From contig CAZVBH010000001.1 in assembly GCA_964625275.1 (NCBI GenBank), positions 1 to 56,441 of the forward strand: a DNA stretch of 56,441 nt, given 5' to 3'. Below are positions 6,854 through 16,440 of this stretch, one piece after another. A program made the position numbers and the translations under genes. Positions within the stretch are counted from its first letter, which is position 1. Each line of letters starts with the position of its first letter. The notes beneath the pieces were generated by a model. The model was not told where the DNA came from. It saw nothing but the letters and a program-made list of their open reading frames with translations, and ran no database searches. The DNA comes from UBA3775 sp964625275. GTDB taxonomy: Bacteria > Bacillota > Clostridia > Lachnospirales > Lachnospiraceae.

Positions 6854-7822
6854 ATGAGAGGTCAATACCATATTGTTGTACAGAACAACAGGATACGTTA
6901 TGAGTTAAATATACGTCGCAATATCACTATCATTCAAGGTGATAGTGCAACTGGAAAGACAACTTTGGTGAATTTAATTGAACAAGCTGCTACTTTAGGA
7001 GAAGGTTCGGGGATAGATGTAATCTGTAAATGTCCATGCAGAACGTTGAGAGGAAATGATTGGCAGTTGATTTTAGCTGGTACTCATGAGCATATAATCT
7101 TTATTGACGAGGAAAATATTTTTATAAAGTCAATAGAATTTGCAAGAATGGTAAAAGAATCTGATAATTATTTCGTAATAGTAACTCGAGAGAGTCTGCC
7201 TAATTTACCATATTCGGTTGAAGAAATATATGGAATACATACTTCAGGCAAGTACCATGATTTAAAAAGAACTTATAATGAAACTTATAAGATTTATAGC
7301 ACAGAACTAACTGACAATAAAATCAAGCCCGAAATGGTAATTGTAGAAGATTCCAATGCAGGCTATGAATTTTTTTATTCGGTATTTAAGGAACATGGAA
7401 TAAACTGTTTAACCGCAAAAGGAAAGTCTAATTTGATTAAAATGACTTCACAGCAAAGTCAAGAAATTTTAATTATTGCCGACGGAGCAGCCATAGGTTC
7501 TGAAATGAATGAACTTTCAAAAATGATGGGTTGGAAAAAGTCTGTTAAGTGTTATCTTCCGGAATCTTTTGAATGGCTAATACTAAAATCTGGTCAGATT
7601 GATGGTAAAGAACTTCGGGATATATTATTACATCCAGAAGATTATATTAAAAGTGAAGAATATGTCAGTTGGGAAAGATATTTTGTTGCACTAATAGTTA
7701 GTTGCACCAAAGGAACCTATTTACAGTATTCTAAAAATAAGCTTAACGAGGTTTATTTAAAGGGCAAAATAAAGCAAGCAATTTTAGATGTAATTGAAGG
7801 TGTTGATTGGAATAATATTTGA
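6854..7822 (+). CDS. P-loop ATPase with TOPRIM-like domain, DUF4869 partner
   Basis: 322 residues; GAGGAG lies 8 nt before the ATG. The N-terminal half has Walker A GDSATGKT (about 29-36) and a Walker-B-like IIFIDEE. The second half has VIVEDSNAGYEFFYSVF, then ILIIADGAAIGSEM about 50 residues later. This spacing and pattern resemble the conserved Glu and Asp strands of a TOPRIM fold. P-loop plus TOPRIM is the layout of OLD/GajA-type nucleases, but this protein is much shorter and lacks an obvious ABC signature. Relatives are often mis-labelled translation initiation factor 2. The TOPRIM call is inference; the P-loop is clear. Confidence 0.65.
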   Translation: MRGQYHIVVQNNRIRYELNIRRNITIIQGDSATGKTTLVNLIEQAATLGEGSGIDVICKCPCRTLRGNDWQLILAGTHEHIIFIDEENIFIKSIEFARMVKESDNYFVIVTRESLPNLPYSVEEIYGIHTSGKYHDLKRTYNETYKIYSTELTDNKIKPEMVIVEDSNAGYEFFYSVFKEHGINCLTAKGKSNLIKMTSQQSQEILIIADGAAIGSEMNELSKMMGWKKSVKCYLPESFEWLILKSGQIDGKELRDILLHPEDYIKSEEYVSWERYFVALIVSCTKGTYLQYSKNKLNEVYLKGKIKQAILDVIEGVDWNNI

Positions 7823-7899
7823 TAATAACTTAAAATAGTAGAATTAAAAACAGAATTTTCGTTAGGCTCTGTTATATACTACAACCGAGGAGAAGCAAA

Positions 7900-9153
7900 A
7901 TGAGATTTTTACATTTATCAGACCTGCATATTGGCAAGTCACTTTATGGGGTATCATTATTGGGAAATGGAGACCAGGGAAAATGGGTCGAGGACTTTAT
8001 TACCCTGGCAGAGAATTTAAAGCCTGATGCAATAGTAATTGCAGGGGATATTTATGACCGAAGTGCTCCGTCAGGAGAGGCGGTCGAGTTACTGGATAAG
8101 CTGGTGACGGAGATTTCAAACCTTGACATCCCTCTTCTTATGGTCGCAGGCAACCATGATTCGGCGCAGAGGCTTAGCTTTGGCGGAAGCCTTTTGGCAA
8201 AGCAAAATTTACATATTTCAGGTACACTTTCTAAAGAATTGCCACATGTAACTCTGGAAGATGAGTATGGTCCGGTCACCTTTTGGCTTATGCCATACGT
8301 ATTTCCACATCTGGTGGCAGCTGTGCTTGAGGATGACAGCATTCGTGACTATGAAACGGCAGTCAGAAGATTGCTTGAAAGTCAAAATATTGATTTTACA
8401 AAGAGAAATGTGCTGGTAGCTCATCAGAATGTAACCCAAGGAGGCAAGGAAGCTGAAAGAGGTGGCTCAGAATCCATGGTGGGTGGAATTGACGGAATTG
8501 ACTATACTGCCTTTGACGGCTTTGATTATGTTGCATTAGGTCACATTCATTCAGCTTATTCAGTAGGACGTGATACCGTACGTTATGCAGGCTCGCCATT
8601 GTGCTATCACTTTGATGAGACCAGACAGAAGAAAAAAGGGCCTGTTTTAGTAGAGCTTGGCAAAAAAGGAACGGAGGTATCAATTGCAACTCAAACCATA
8701 GAGCCACTGCATCCTTTAAGAGAAATAAAGGGCGACTATAACGATATTATTAACGCTGAGACAAATAATAAGACAGAGGGTGAATATATTCGCATCGTTT
8801 TGAAAGACCGTCCTGTTGATCTAGACATTTCAACAAACCTTCATGAAATGTTTGAAAATCGACATAGCATCTTAATGGCGCTGACCAGTGAATATTATCG
8901 ATTTTCTTCGGTGGAATCATTAGAGACAACGAAAGATGTAGCAGCTAAATCCTTAGAGGAGCTTTTTTCAGATTTTTATACCCAGCTTAATGGCGGTATT
9001 CAGCCAGATGAGAGTAAGCAGGCCGTTTTAAAATTAGCAGAAGATATGGTGCGACGAGGAGAATTTAATGACCAAAATATTCCAAGCGAGAAAGAAGTTG
9101 ATGAATTGCTTGATTTTGTATTAAAACAGGAGGATGAGAATGAGACCGATTAA
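7900..9153 (+). CDS. sbcD: Exonuclease SbcD, Mre11-type nuclease subunit
   Basis: 417 residues. All calcineurin-like phosphoesterase motifs are present: SDLHIG (7-12), AGDIYDRS, AGNHDS, VLVAHQN and GHIHSAY. The C-terminal cap region is of normal length. With SbcC it forms the Mre11-Rad50-like complex that cleaves hairpins and processes DNA ends. GAGGAG lies upstream of the ATG. The gene overlaps sbcC by 14 nt, so the subunits are translationally coupled. A gap of 77 nt separates it from the preceding accessory unit, and core sequence begins here. Confidence 0.95.
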   Translation: MRFLHLSDLHIGKSLYGVSLLGNGDQGKWVEDFITLAENLKPDAIVIAGDIYDRSAPSGEAVELLDKLVTEISNLDIPLLMVAGNHDSAQRLSFGGSLLAKQNLHISGTLSKELPHVTLEDEYGPVTFWLMPYVFPHLVAAVLEDDSIRDYETAVRRLLESQNIDFTKRNVLVAHQNVTQGGKEAERGGSESMVGGIDGIDYTAFDGFDYVALGHIHSAYSVGRDTVRYAGSPLCYHFDETRQKKKGPVLVELGKKGTEVSIATQTIEPLHPLREIKGDYNDIINAETNNKTEGEYIRIVLKDRPVDLDISTNLHEMFENRHSILMALTSEYYRFSSVESLETTKDVAAKSLEELFSDFYTQLNGGIQPDESKQAVLKLAEDMVRRGEFNDQNIPSEKEVDELLDFVLKQEDENETD

Positions 9154-12100
9154 ATTAAAAATGACAGCTTTTGGTTCCTATGCAAAAGAAACGACAGTAG
9201 ACTTTAGCCAACTGACTAATGGGCTCTATCTTATCACCGGTGATACAGGCGCAGGTAAGACTACTATTTTTGATGCCATAGTATTTGCGCTATATGGCGA
9301 AGCAAGTGGTTCTGATAGAGTTGTTAATAAGATGCATTCTGACTATGTATCAAAAGAAACTGATACTGTAGTTGAGTTGGAATTCTCTCATGGTGGAAAA
9401 ACTTATAAGGTAGAGAGAAAATTTCATTTCCCAAAAATCAAGGGGACAAAAGATCAATATAGAGAAGTAAGTGAACCAAATGCAAATTTTTCTGAAGAAG
9501 GAAATGTAAATCCAATAACAAAAGCAGGTTCTGTAACCGCACGCTGCACAGAAATCCTCGGAATGGATGCTAAGCAGTTTAAAAAAATTGTCATGCTGGC
9601 TCAGGGTGAGTTTAAGAAATTTTTACAGGCGAAAAGTAATGAAAAAAATCAAATACTGGGAAATCTTTTTGACAATGAGCCCTATGTACGTTATCAAAAT
9701 CTTTTAGAAGCTGCAAAGGGCAAGCTGTATGGACGTCGTGAAGAATATGTTGATAAAAGAAATGATGCTTTGCAGAATGTTTTCATTATGCCCGAGGGAA
9801 TTGCTGATGCAGATAAAAATGACTATCTTCCTGACAATCCGGAGCTGTTAGCAAATTTGAGCAAGCTTATCAATGAGGAAGTGAAGCAATTAGAGGAGCT
9901 TAATGAAATTCGTAGAAAAGAGGAAGCTAAAAAATCGGATTTGACCTTTAAAAAGGGTGAGGCAGCAGGGAACAATAGTCTTTTAAAAGAGCTTGAAGAT
10001 AAAAATAAAGAGCAGGAGAGCTTGGCTTTAAAAGAGAATGAAATGAAGCTTCTTAAAGACGAATATGATAAGGTAGAGTGTGTATTTAATAAAGTAAAGC
10101 CAAAGGAAGAACGCCGGTACGAGGCATACGTCGCCGTCAACGAGGCAAAAAAAGAAATAGCTTCACTTCAAAAAAGAATAGAGGAGCAGGAAGAAGAATT
10201 AAATAAAGCCAAGAAGTTGGTTGAGGCTGATAAGGAGAATAAAGAGAAGATTAGAAAACTTGATAATGCTCTTCAAAATCTTGAAAGTGCAATGCCAAAA
10301 TATGATGAGCTTGAAAACAGGCAGAAAGCCTTAGCAGACTCATTAAGGCAGAATAATTCTTTAGAAAAAGAGCTTGAACAAAAACAGCAAAAAGAGGAAG
10401 AAATTGAAGTTAGCCTAAAGGAGATTAAGGAAAAAATAGAGAAGAGCTCTGATATAGATGTAAGAGTAGAAGCTCAGAAAAATGTTGCAATAAAAGCCTT
10501 GGAAGATGTTAATGCTCTGATTTCACTTAATAAAAAGTTAAAAGCTTATTATGAGCAAAAAGCAATTTTAGATAAACAGACTGAAGAGCTAAAATCCTTG
10601 ACAAATAGTGCTGCTTCTGCTGCGGAAAAGCATCAAAAGCTTTATCTGGCATTTATAAATGGACAGGCCGGTCTTTTGGCTGAAGACTTAGAAAAAGAGT
10701 TAGACGAATGGGGTAGTGCTTTTTGTCCTGTATGTAATTCGAGAATTTTGGCAGGAGAGCAGCATTATTTCCCAAAGCGAGATAAAAATACACCGACAAA
10801 GGAAGAACTGGATGAAGCTAAGAAAAAATTAGACGAGCTGGAGAACAAAAGAGCTCAAAAGAAAAGCGAGGTTGATTTACTAAGTGGTAAGCTTGAAATT
10901 TCACAGAAAGCAATTTTAGAGGACAGTACGAAAGTACTACCTGCTTGTGAAGGCTGGGTTCAGCTTACTAGTGAGCAGTATATTATAGAAAATTATAGTA
11001 AACTATATAAGATATATACTGACGAAAAAAATAAATATGATATTTTATGTAAAGAACAGAAGGACCATAAAAAGCTGACAAAAGAGCAGGAAGAATTGCA
11101 GGAGAAAAATGAAAATCTCAAGGCTGCCATTAAAAAGCTCTCAGAGGATAAAAATAAGGAATCTGCTAATGCAAAAGCTTATGAAGCTACAATTTCAGAG
11201 CTGAAAAAACAGCTAAGCTTTCCTAATGAAAATCAGGCTAAAGAGACTCAAAGAAGATGGAGCTTAGAGAAGCAAAGCTTGGAAGAGCTGGTAAGGAAGC
11301 ATGAAGAATCGCAAAAATCGGCACAGGAAAAGCTTACTGAAACTACCGGTAATCTTAAAGGTAGGCAGGATAGCTTGCCAGGCTTAGAACAAAAGCTGAC
11401 AGAGGCAAAACGTGACTTTAAGGAGGCTTATATTCAGGCAGGCTTTGAGGACTCTCAGGATTACCAAGAATTTTTAGACTTCTCACAACCAAAAGATCCA
11501 CAGCGGTGGCTTGAAGAAACAAATGAAGAATTGCAGGCTTATAAAACAAGCTGCATATCGGTGAAAAAAAGAATTCAAGAGCTCAGTGAACAGACTAAAA
11601 ATCTGAAATATACTGACATAGCTTTACTTGAAGAGCAAATTTATATTGCAGAAGAACGTATTAAAGAAGCTTCTGACTCTTGTAGAAAATTGGAAAACCT
11701 GCGTGATAATCACAAAAAGGTAAAAGAAAAGGTGAAAGAAGCAAACAGTTATCTGAAAAAGACCGATGCTGCCTATAAGCGTCTTAAAGAGCTTGCCGAT
11801 TTGGCAGTCGGCTCAAAGAGTGAAGGTGGTAGGCTGAGCTTTGACAGATTTGTAATGGGTGCGGTATTTAGGGAAATTCTTGCAATGGCCAATGTACGAC
11901 TTGATGTTATGAGTGGAGGAAAGTACAAGCTTGTACATCAGCTAGAGGCTTCAAGAACAAATGGGGCGGCAGGCCTGGAAATTGAAGTGCTGGATATGAA
12001 TACAGGGCAGCAAAGAGCAGCGTCTTCATTGTCCGGAGGAGAGTCCTTCTTAGCCTCTCTGTCGCTGGCGCTTGGACTTTCTGATGTTGTGCAGCTTCAT

Positions 12101-12319
12101 GCAGGAGGAAGGAAGCTTGATGCAATGTTTATAGATGAGGGCTTTGGCTCACTTGACGACGGTACCTTAGATACAGCAATCAGAGTACTAAATCAGTTGA
12201 CAGAGGGCAACCGGCTTATTGGCGTAATTTCTCATGTGGCCAAGCTTGAAGAGAGCATACCACAAAAAATTCGCGTGAAGAATAGCAATGAAGGCAGCTC
12301 CCTCACAATTGAATGTTAG
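9140..12319 (+). CDS. sbcC: Exonuclease SbcC, Rad50-like ATPase subunit
   Basis: 1059 residues from the ATG at 9140, which has AGGAGG at an ideal 6 nt; the in-frame ATG at 9134 touches that site. Walker A GDTGAGKTT at about 34-42. Long charged coiled coils flank a zinc hook CPVC with Cys529 and Cys532. The C-terminal lobe has the ABC signature LSGGESF and Walker B AMFIDEGFGSLD. Length and order match the Rad50/SbcC family. It holds and bridges DNA ends for SbcD. Confidence 0.95.
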   Translation: MRPIKLKMTAFGSYAKETTVDFSQLTNGLYLITGDTGAGKTTIFDAIVFALYGEASGSDRVVNKMHSDYVSKETDTVVELEFSHGGKTYKVERKFHFPKIKGTKDQYREVSEPNANFSEEGNVNPITKAGSVTARCTEILGMDAKQFKKIVMLAQGEFKKFLQAKSNEKNQILGNLFDNEPYVRYQNLLEAAKGKLYGRREEYVDKRNDALQNVFIMPEGIADADKNDYLPDNPELLANLSKLINEEVKQLEELNEIRRKEEAKKSDLTFKKGEAAGNNSLLKELEDKNKEQESLALKENEMKLLKDEYDKVECVFNKVKPKEERRYEAYVAVNEAKKEIASLQKRIEEQEEELNKAKKLVEADKENKEKIRKLDNALQNLESAMPKYDELENRQKALADSLRQNNSLEKELEQKQQKEEEIEVSLKEIKEKIEKSSDIDVRVEAQKNVAIKALEDVNALISLNKKLKAYYEQKAILDKQTEELKSLTNSAASAAEKHQKLYLAFINGQAGLLAEDLEKELDEWGSAFCPVCNSRILAGEQHYFPKRDKNTPTKEELDEAKKKLDELENKRAQKKSEVDLLSGKLEISQKAILEDSTKVLPACEGWVQLTSEQYIIENYSKLYKIYTDEKNKYDILCKEQKDHKKLTKEQEELQEKNENLKAAIKKLSEDKNKESANAKAYEATISELKKQLSFPNENQAKETQRRWSLEKQSLEELVRKHEESQKSAQEKLTETTGNLKGRQDSLPGLEQKLTEAKRDFKEAYIQAGFEDSQDYQEFLDFSQPKDPQRWLEETNEELQAYKTSCISVKKRIQELSEQTKNLKYTDIALLEEQIYIAEERIKEASDSCRKLENLRDNHKKVKEKVKEANSYLKKTDAAYKRLKELADLAVGSKSEGGRLSFDRFVMGAVFREILAMANVRLDVMSGGKYKLVHQLEASRTNGAAGLEIEVLDMNTGQQRAASSLSGGESFLASLSLALGLSDVVQLHAGGRKLDAMFIDEGFGSLDDGTLDTAIRVLNQLTEGNRLIGVISHVAKLEESIPQKIRVKNSNEGSSLTIEC

Positions 12320-12348
12320 TTTCTCAGATAAAATTGAAAGAAGATATA

Positions 12349-13899
12349 ATGACTTTATTAGAAAAATTAAAGGCACATTGCAATCAGGAAAACTATCCTA
12401 TGCATATGCCGGGACATAAAAGGAATTTAAATTTACTGGATGCTTATCAGACTGACATAACTGAAATTGAGGGCTTTGATAACCTTCACCATCCGACAGG
12501 TATTCTAAAGAACAGCATGGAGCATGCAGCTAAGCTTTATGGAACACTTGATTCAATCTATGTAGTAAATGGCTCAACTGCAGCCCTGCTTTCGGCAATT
12601 CATGTAGCTGTGCCAAGGGCTGGCAGGCTTTTAATGGCGCGTAACTGCCATTTAAGTGTATATAATGCAGTCATGCTTCGGAATTTAAATCCGGTTTATG
12701 TCTATCCCACAAAAGGACTTATAAAAGCAGAGGATGTGGAAGCAGCACTTGAAGAAAATGAGGATATCGCCGCAGCAATCATCACCTCACCTTCCTATGA
12801 AGGATATTTTAGTGACATTAAAGCTATTTCAGAAATTTGTCATAAAAGGAATGTGACACTTATTGTCGATGAAGCCCATGGAGCTCATCTTCCATTTATT
12901 CATACTAAGAATACCAGTGGAAAGAATTCTTATGAATCTTTTTTTGGAGTAAGCTCTTTATACCAGGGAGCTGATTTGGTAATTCAGAGTCTGCATAAAA
13001 CTCTTCCGGCCATGACACAGACTGCAATTCTTCATAGAAATTCAAATCGGATTGCTTATCGTGATTTGTTAAGGGCGCTTGACATATATGAAACCAGCTC
13101 ACCCTCTTATGTACTGATGAGTTCGATAGAAGAATGTATTCTGTATATGGAGAAAAATGCAGACAGATTATTTGCAGCTTACAAAAAAAACTTAGAAGAC
13201 ATCTATTCCTTTGCAGAAGCTCAGCTTTCAGGGCTGCTTTTGCCTATAAGCTTAGAAAAGAACCCGGAAAAAGTCCGCAATGTAATGCGTGATCCGGGAA
13301 AAATCCTGATAGACGGCAAAAAGTTGTCAATGACAGGTAGACAAATATATGATATAATTTATCGTGATTATGGTCTGGTAGCAGAGATGTACGAAGGTGA
13401 GTACTGTCTGCTGCTTACGTCGGTTTGTGATACGAATGAAGGCTTTGAAAGATTAAAAAAAGCACTAGTGGCTTTAACCTTAAAGGCTTCGAAAAATGAA
13501 AAAGCTTTGAAGAATGAAAAAGCTTTGAAGAATGAAAAAACCTCCATACTTAGCCTGCCGGAATTTCCAAAAGCAGAAAAACGTTTAAATCCCTCTAGGG
13601 CAGAAGAGCTTCCGTCTGAGTGGATAAGTCTTGAAGCTTTAGAAGAGGCTGTAAAAGCTAAGGCTGCTGAAGCTGAAAGCTTTTCAGATATAGACTCCAT
13701 TAAGGCGTCAGATGATTATTCCGCAATTATTTCGGCAACAACAATTACAGCCTATCCGCCGGGAGTACCGATAGTTACTGCCGGAGAGCTGATTAACGAG
13801 GAGGTTTTAAGCTTCATAAAGACCGAAATTAAGTCAGGTGCTGAAATATATGGCATTGATAATGACGGAATTTATATACTTAGCAAAAAGATGATTTAG
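12349..13899 (+). CDS. YaaO/SpeA-type Orn/Lys/Arg decarboxylase
   Basis: 516 residues; the ATG at 12349 has GAAAGAAG upstream, whereas the longer frame from 12313 overlaps the sbcC stop. The fold type I domain is clear: MPGHKRN near the start, DEAHGAH, and the PLP lysine in SLHKTLPAMTQTA. The C-terminal domain ends after AYPPGVPIV. Such enzymes decarboxylate a basic amino acid to a polyamine precursor; the exact substrate cannot be read here. In Bacillus the homologue yaaO opens the tmk-holB-yaaT cluster, and the same order follows here. A linker (about residues 380-397) contains three tandem K-A-L/S-K-N-E units. Confidence 0.88.
   Translation: MTLLEKLKAHCNQENYPMHMPGHKRNLNLLDAYQTDITEIEGFDNLHHPTGILKNSMEHAAKLYGTLDSIYVVNGSTAALLSAIHVAVPRAGRLLMARNCHLSVYNAVMLRNLNPVYVYPTKGLIKAEDVEAALEENEDIAAAIITSPSYEGYFSDIKAISEICHKRNVTLIVDEAHGAHLPFIHTKNTSGKNSYESFFGVSSLYQGADLVIQSLHKTLPAMTQTAILHRNSNRIAYRDLLRALDIYETSSPSYVLMSSIEECILYMEKNADRLFAAYKKNLEDIYSFAEAQLSGLLLPISLEKNPEKVRNVMRDPGKILIDGKKLSMTGRQIYDIIYRDYGLVAEMYEGEYCLLLTSVCDTNEGFERLKKALVALTLKASKNEKALKNEKALKNEKTSILSLPEFPKAEKRLNPSRAEELPSEWISLEALEEAVKAKAAEAESFSDIDSIKASDDYSAIISATTITAYPPGVPIVTAGELINEEVLSFIKTEIKSGAEIYGIDNDGIYILSKKMI
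13486..13539 (+). repeat. 18-bp tandem repeat, three units, inside the decarboxylase gene
   Basis: Three consecutive 18-nt units, the last two identical (GCTTTGAAGAATGAAAAA), encode six-residue units ending in KNEK. They lie in the linker between the PLP domain and the C-terminal domain, where length changes should be tolerated. The unit is in frame, so copy-number slippage would not break the gene. Confidence 0.85.
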
Positions 13900-13912
13900 G
13901 GGGCTTATTCAA

Positions 13913-14521
13913 TTGGGAAAGCTGTTTTTAGTAATGGGAAAAAGTGCAACAGGCAAGGACCATATTTATAAAGAGGTTCTGCAAATTGTAAACGAAGGGT
14001 TAAAGGAACCTATTTTAAAGCCGGTTGTATCTTATACCACGAGACCTAAAAGAGCAATGGAAACAGATGGCAATGAATACCATTTCGTATCTGTAGACAG
14101 GATGAATGAGCTCGATAAGGCAGGAAAGATAATTGAAAAAAGAGTTTATCATACCATCTATGGTGATTGGCATTATTTCACCAGCGATGACGGACAGATA
14201 GATTTAGCTGCGCATGACAGCATAATCATAGTCACGCCCGAGGCTTATGGAAATATTCGAAAATATTTCGGAGAAGAGCTTGTAAGACCTGTCTATATTG
14301 AAATAGATGATGGCGAAAGACTCAGACGTGCAATGAAAAGAGAAGCAAAGCAGGAAAAGCCTGCATATGCAGAAATGTGCAGAAGATTTTTAGCTGATGA
14401 AAAAGACTTTTCAGAAGAGGTTCTTAGGAATCTTGGAATAAATAAGAAATTTATAAATGACGATTTTGATACCTGCGTGCAGGAAATCGTCGCATATATA
14501 GAGAGCGAAAGCAGGAATTAA
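13913..14521 (+). CDS. Guanylate-kinase-like nucleotide kinase
   Basis: 202 residues. TTG start at 13913 with GGGGG about 9 nt upstream; no ATG precedes the P-loop, so the start is fairly secure. P-loop GKSATGKD (9-16), the GMP-binding pattern SYTTRPKR...DGNEYHFVS, and a lid rich in Arg. This is the guanylate kinase family, though the P-loop differs from the usual GPSGAGKG. It occupies the place that tmk, a thymidylate kinase, has in the Bacillus yaaO-holB cluster. It may be the cell's guanylate kinase or a second paralogue; the substrate is not certain. The stop is immediately followed by the holB ATG. Confidence 0.8.
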   Translation: MGKLFLVMGKSATGKDHIYKEVLQIVNEGLKEPILKPVVSYTTRPKRAMETDGNEYHFVSVDRMNELDKAGKIIEKRVYHTIYGDWHYFTSDDGQIDLAAHDSIIIVTPEAYGNIRKYFGEELVRPVYIEIDDGERLRRAMKREAKQEKPAYAEMCRRFLADEKDFSEEVLRNLGINKKFINDDFDTCVQEIVAYIESESRN

Positions 14522-15502
14522 ATGGCTGGATTTGAGGATATTGTAGGACAAAAAAGAATTATTAATCATTTGAAAAATGCCATTAAACTTGACAGACCGT
14601 CCCATGCCTATATTTTTCATGGTGATGATGGAATTGGAAAGCGACTTACGGCAGAGATTTTTGCAAAAGGGCTTCTTTGTGAAAAAATAGAAGGGGCACC
14701 CTGTGGCAAATGTCGTTCCTGCATACAGATGGATACCGGCAACAACCCTGACTTCATAAAGGTTACGCACGAAAAGAGTGTAATTAGTGTAGATGATATA
14801 CGTTCGCAGCTTATAAGTGAAATGCAGATAAAGCCATATACTGCAAAATATAAGATTTTTATGGTTGATGAAGCAGAAAAAATGAATGAGCAGGCTCAAA
14901 ATGCACTTCTAAAAACCTTAGAAGAGCCGCCTGAATATGGAGTAATCATTTTGCTGACAAACAACCTGAATATGTTTTTGGATACAATCCTCTCAAGAGC
15001 CGTAGCCCTGGCATTTATGCCGGCAGGCAGGTCAGAAATTAAGGAATTTCTAATGAAAAAAAGAGCAATTCCTGATTATCAGGCGAGGACGGCAGCGGCT
15101 TGTGCAGGGGGATGTCCCGGAAAAGCACTTAACTGGGTTGACAGTGAAGAATTTTCCGAAAGACGTGAAAAAAGCATGGAGGTCCTCAAAAAAATCGGAA
15201 AAATGGAACCGGCTTTCGCAATCAAAAGGTCAAAGGAATGGGCCAAGCAAAAGGATGACATTGATTTTTTCAGAAGGCTTCTTGAGGCATGGATAAGGGA
15301 TGTGCTTTATGTAAAGGCAACCGGCCGTACGGGAAGGTGCATGTTTGTGGACGAGAGTACTCTTCTAAAAGAACAGGCCGGAAAGCTGAGCTTCGAAAAG
15401 CTCGGACATATTCTTGAAATGAATGAATTGCTCGGCGAAAGACTGGGCTCTAATGTAAATACAGAGGTTAGCCTTGAAAGGCTTTTAATGGAACTTGGCT
15501 AA
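14522..15502 (+). CDS. holB: DNA polymerase III delta-prime subunit
   Basis: 326 residues. Clamp-loader AAA+ domain with a modified Walker A (GDDGIGKRL), zinc ligands in CGKCRSC plus an upstream Cys, FMVDEAEKMNEQAQNALLKT and LEEPPEYGVIILLT, all hallmarks of delta-prime. It loads the sliding clamp together with delta and tau/gamma. The ATG directly abuts the TAA of the kinase gene, so re-initiation is likely. Followed 14 nt later by ricT, as in Bacillus and other Firmicutes. Confidence 0.93.
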   Translation: MAGFEDIVGQKRIINHLKNAIKLDRPSHAYIFHGDDGIGKRLTAEIFAKGLLCEKIEGAPCGKCRSCIQMDTGNNPDFIKVTHEKSVISVDDIRSQLISEMQIKPYTAKYKIFMVDEAEKMNEQAQNALLKTLEEPPEYGVIILLTNNLNMFLDTILSRAVALAFMPAGRSEIKEFLMKKRAIPDYQARTAAACAGGCPGKALNWVDSEEFSERREKSMEVLKKIGKMEPAFAIKRSKEWAKQKDDIDFFRRLLEAWIRDVLYVKATGRTGRCMFVDESTLLKEQAGKLSFEKLGHILEMNELLGERLGSNVNTEVSLERLLMELG

Positions 15503-15516
15503 GGGAGGTTTCAACA

Positions 15517-16437
15517 ATGGTAACAATTATCGGAGTACGTTTCAGACGTACAGGAAAAATATATTATTTCAGCCCGGGCGAATTTGAAATTTGCACCGGT
15601 GAACATGTAGTGGTGGAAACCATACGAGGTGTGGAATACGGCTTCGTAATTCTTGGACCAAAAGAAATTTCAGAGGATGAGCTGGTTTCTCCGCTAAAAG
15701 AAATTATCAGGCCTGCAACTCCGGAGGATGATGCGCAATATGCAGAAAATCTCGAGATGGAAAAAAAGGCAATTGTCATCTGCAGAGAAAAATGCGAAAA
15801 GCATGAGCTGGTGATGAAGGTAGTAGACTGCGAATATACCTTTGACCGTAATAAGGTGCTTTTTTACTTTACGGCAGACGGACGAGTTGACTTCAGAGAG
15901 CTCGTAAAGGATCTTGCATCTGTATTTAGAACAAGAATTGAGCTTAGACAGATAGGTGTAAGAGATGAGACAAAGCTTCTTGGAGGTATTGGTATTTGTG
16001 GACGAGAGGTTTGCTGTGCAAGCTATCTAAGCGAATTTATCCCAGTATCAGTAAAAATGGCAAAGGAACAGAGCCTGAGCCTTAATCCGACAAAAATAAG
16101 TGGAAACTGTGGACGACTTATGTGCTGTCTTAAATATGAGGAAGATGCCTACGAGTATTTAAATTCAAAGCTGCCGGGAATAGGAGATCATGTAATCACC
16201 TCAGATGGTCATCATGGAGAGGTTGTATCAACCTCCGTATTGAAGCAAAAGGTCAAGGTTTCACTGATTGTCAATGAGGGCAATGGACGTGATGATGATA
16301 TCAGAGAAATCAAGGAATATCCTGTCAGTGAGCTTAGGTTTAAGCCTTCAAAGCATCGTATTCACAAAGAGGATGATGCTGAAGCAAAAAAGCTGGAAGC
16401 ACTTGAAAGAAGAGAAAATAAGCATTTAGAGGACTAA
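15517..16437 (+). CDS. ricT: RicT (YaaT), PSP1-domain protein
   Basis: 306 residues with GGGAGG before the ATG. The PSP1 C-terminal domain is seen in VDFRELVKDLASVFRTRIEL, RQIGVRDETKLLGGIGICG and GNCGRLMCCLKYE. Conserved Cys residues (CGREVCC and MCC) match the Fe-S-binding cysteines of the Bacillus RicAFT complex, which promotes mRNA maturation by RNase Y and affects competence and sporulation. The acidic, charged C-terminal tail is normal. It lies between holB and trmN6; yabA, which is next in Bacillus, is absent here. Confidence 0.93.
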   Translation: MVTIIGVRFRRTGKIYYFSPGEFEICTGEHVVVETIRGVEYGFVILGPKEISEDELVSPLKEIIRPATPEDDAQYAENLEMEKKAIVICREKCEKHELVMKVVDCEYTFDRNKVLFYFTADGRVDFRELVKDLASVFRTRIELRQIGVRDETKLLGGIGICGREVCCASYLSEFIPVSVKMAKEQSLSLNPTKISGNCGRLMCCLKYEEDAYEYLNSKLPGIGDHVITSDGHHGEVVSTSVLKQKVKVSLIVNEGNGRDDDIREIKEYPVSELRFKPSKHRIHKEDDAEAKKLEALERRENKHLED

Positions 16438-16440
16438 CGC

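Noticed and set aside
13486..13539. 18-bp repeat in the decarboxylase as a frameshift or assembly error
   Set aside because: The units keep the frame, the surrounding protein is continuous, and the region is a flexible linker.
14411..14899. 162-codon minus-strand frame
   Set aside because: It lies antisense across the kinase-holB junction, where both plus-strand proteins are well conserved.
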